DNA of 6,276 bases from Fimbriimonadaceae bacterium (GTDB lineage: Bacteria > Armatimonadota > Fimbriimonadia > Fimbriimonadales > Fimbriimonadaceae). Below are positions 5,640 to 6,276 of the stretch, piece after piece; positions within the stretch are counted from its first letter, which is position 1, and every line of letters starts with the position of its first letter. Where the stretch lies: contig CANFJD010000163.1 of NCBI GenBank assembly GCA_947447315.1, positions 1-6,276 on the forward strand. The letters are read 5' to 3'. A program made the position numbers and the translations under genes. The notes beneath the pieces are model-generated. The model had not been told where the DNA came from, did not search any database, and was given only the letters and a program-made list of their open reading frames with translations.

Positions 5640-5653
5640 CGAGATGCGTACGA

Positions 5654-6276
5654 TTACCGGCTTGCCGTGCGCCAATCGGCCCGATCGTGAAACACGAGAG
5701 AGGGATGCTTTTCCTTTAGATATCCCAGATTCCACTCGCTTTGGATAACGACGGCCGGTTCTCCGACGCGAGTTTCCACATACTTAGCACTCGTCCCCCA
5801 GTAAATTCCGCGAATCTCGTCCGGATCCCCGTCGAGCCAACGAATGAGCTCGAACGACATCGGTTCGAGTAGCGTTTTCACACCGTATTCAGATTCCAAT
5901 CGGTACTGGATGACCTCAAATGGGGGACGTCCGACCACCCCGAGGATCGGGGTTCGCTGAGCAGATTTGGGATCCCAGAAGAGGTCGCTGAGCCCCTCGT
6001 CGCAAAGTTGTTCCACCCCTTTCTCAAAGTGCTTAAAACGGTCGATGCTGCGGTTCACCAGTACGGCAAACATTTCGGGGGCGAACGGGGTGACCTCTTG
6101 GTACGTCAACTTCCCTTTCTCAACCACGGTGTCTCCCAGGCGAAAAATACCGACATTGGTAAGGCCGACAATATCACCAGGATAGGCTTCTTCCACGGTT
6201 TCTCGATCTTGGGCAAATAGCCGCTGCGGACGAGTGAGGCGGATCTGCTTATTCAGCCGGGTGTGCCCCACCTGCA
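5654..6276 (-). CDS. prfC: Peptide chain release factor 3, C-terminal part (5' end outside window)
   Basis: The visible part is the last 207 residues or so of the translational GTPase RF3, which removes RF1/RF2 from the ribosome after termination; the full protein is usually about 525-535 residues, so the GTP-binding domain lies beyond the window. The frame is open through 6276, so the GTG at 6271 is internal. The end of the beta-barrel domain II is recognisable by the FAQDRETVEEAYPGDIVGL stretch and IFRLGDTV. The RF3 C-terminal domain follows, with FAPEMFAVLVNRS, GVEQLCDEGLSDLFWDP, ILGVVGRPPFEVIQYRL with ESEYGV, and the terminal NLGYLKEKHPSLVFHDRADW, all in the order seen in E. coli RF3. The related elongation factor EF-G differs in this C-terminal domain, which excludes it. 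It stops 37 bases before the Rrf2 gene on the same strand; read-through transcription is possible because no terminator is present. Confidence 0.95.
   Translation of the reverse strand, partial: QVGHTRLNKQIRLTRPQRLFAQDRETVEEAYPGDIVGLTNVGIFRLGDTVVEKGKLTYQEVTPFAPEMFAVLVNRSIDRFKHFEKGVEQLCDEGLSDLFWDPKSAQRTPILGVVGRPPFEVIQYRLESEYGVKTLLEPMSFELIRWLDGDPDEIRGIYWGTSAKYVETRVGEPAVVIQSEWNLGYLKEKHPSLVFHDRADWRTASR

Overview
The window reads as an ordinary bacterial chromosomal segment. It is gene-dense, with moderate GC (roughly low-to-mid 50s percent by eye), short intergenic gaps, standard code and Shine-Dalgarno signals that are often weak. No phage, transposon, CRISPR, rRNA or tRNA is visible. The mix of genes (LacI-type sensor fused to a GntR-type winged helix, Tat-exported Fe/Mn superoxide dismutase, Rrf2 regulator beside an A-type Fe-S carrier, DinB protein) and the protein style remind me of Armatimonadota (Fimbriimonadia-like). 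That assignment is an impression and was not tested.

Layout. (1) 1-1794, plus strand: the 3' part of a nucleoside/simple-sugar ABC permease, followed three bases later by an unrecognised 382-residue protein that may contain two similar halves. (2) 1808-2278, minus strand: a DinB/YfiT-type four-helix protein, convergent with the previous gene. (3) 2385-3110, plus strand: a Tat-signal Fe/Mn superoxide dismutase ended by a clear intrinsic terminator (3134-3162). It has a second, well-placed internal start that could give a cytoplasmic form. (4) 3163-3547: a gap of about 385 bases with no convincing intact gene. It holds a hairpin and, on the minus strand, a protein-like stretch that may be a decayed gene. 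(5) 3548-4717, minus strand: a GntR/LacI-type repressor with a palindromic site just upstream and a near-copy just past its stop codon. (6) 4781-5616, minus strand: an Rrf2 iron-sulfur-type regulator and an IscA/ErpA/HesB Fe-S carrier, 14 bases apart and almost certainly one operon, with a perfect inverted repeat over the Rrf2 ribosome-binding site. (7) 5654-6276, minus strand: the C-terminal part of peptide chain release factor 3.

Functional links. The best-supported unit is Rrf2 plus the A-type carrier: a cysteine-bearing regulator that probably senses Fe-S status and controls its own transcript, including the carrier gene. The superoxide dismutase nearby is thematically related (oxidative stress damages Fe-S clusters), but it lies on the opposite strand and no shared operator was seen. 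The targets of the GntR/LacI regulator are not evident in the window beyond probable autoregulation. I did not find a convincing undescribed multi-gene system. The most useful leads are the dual-start SOD, the two candidate operators and the unknown 382-residue protein.
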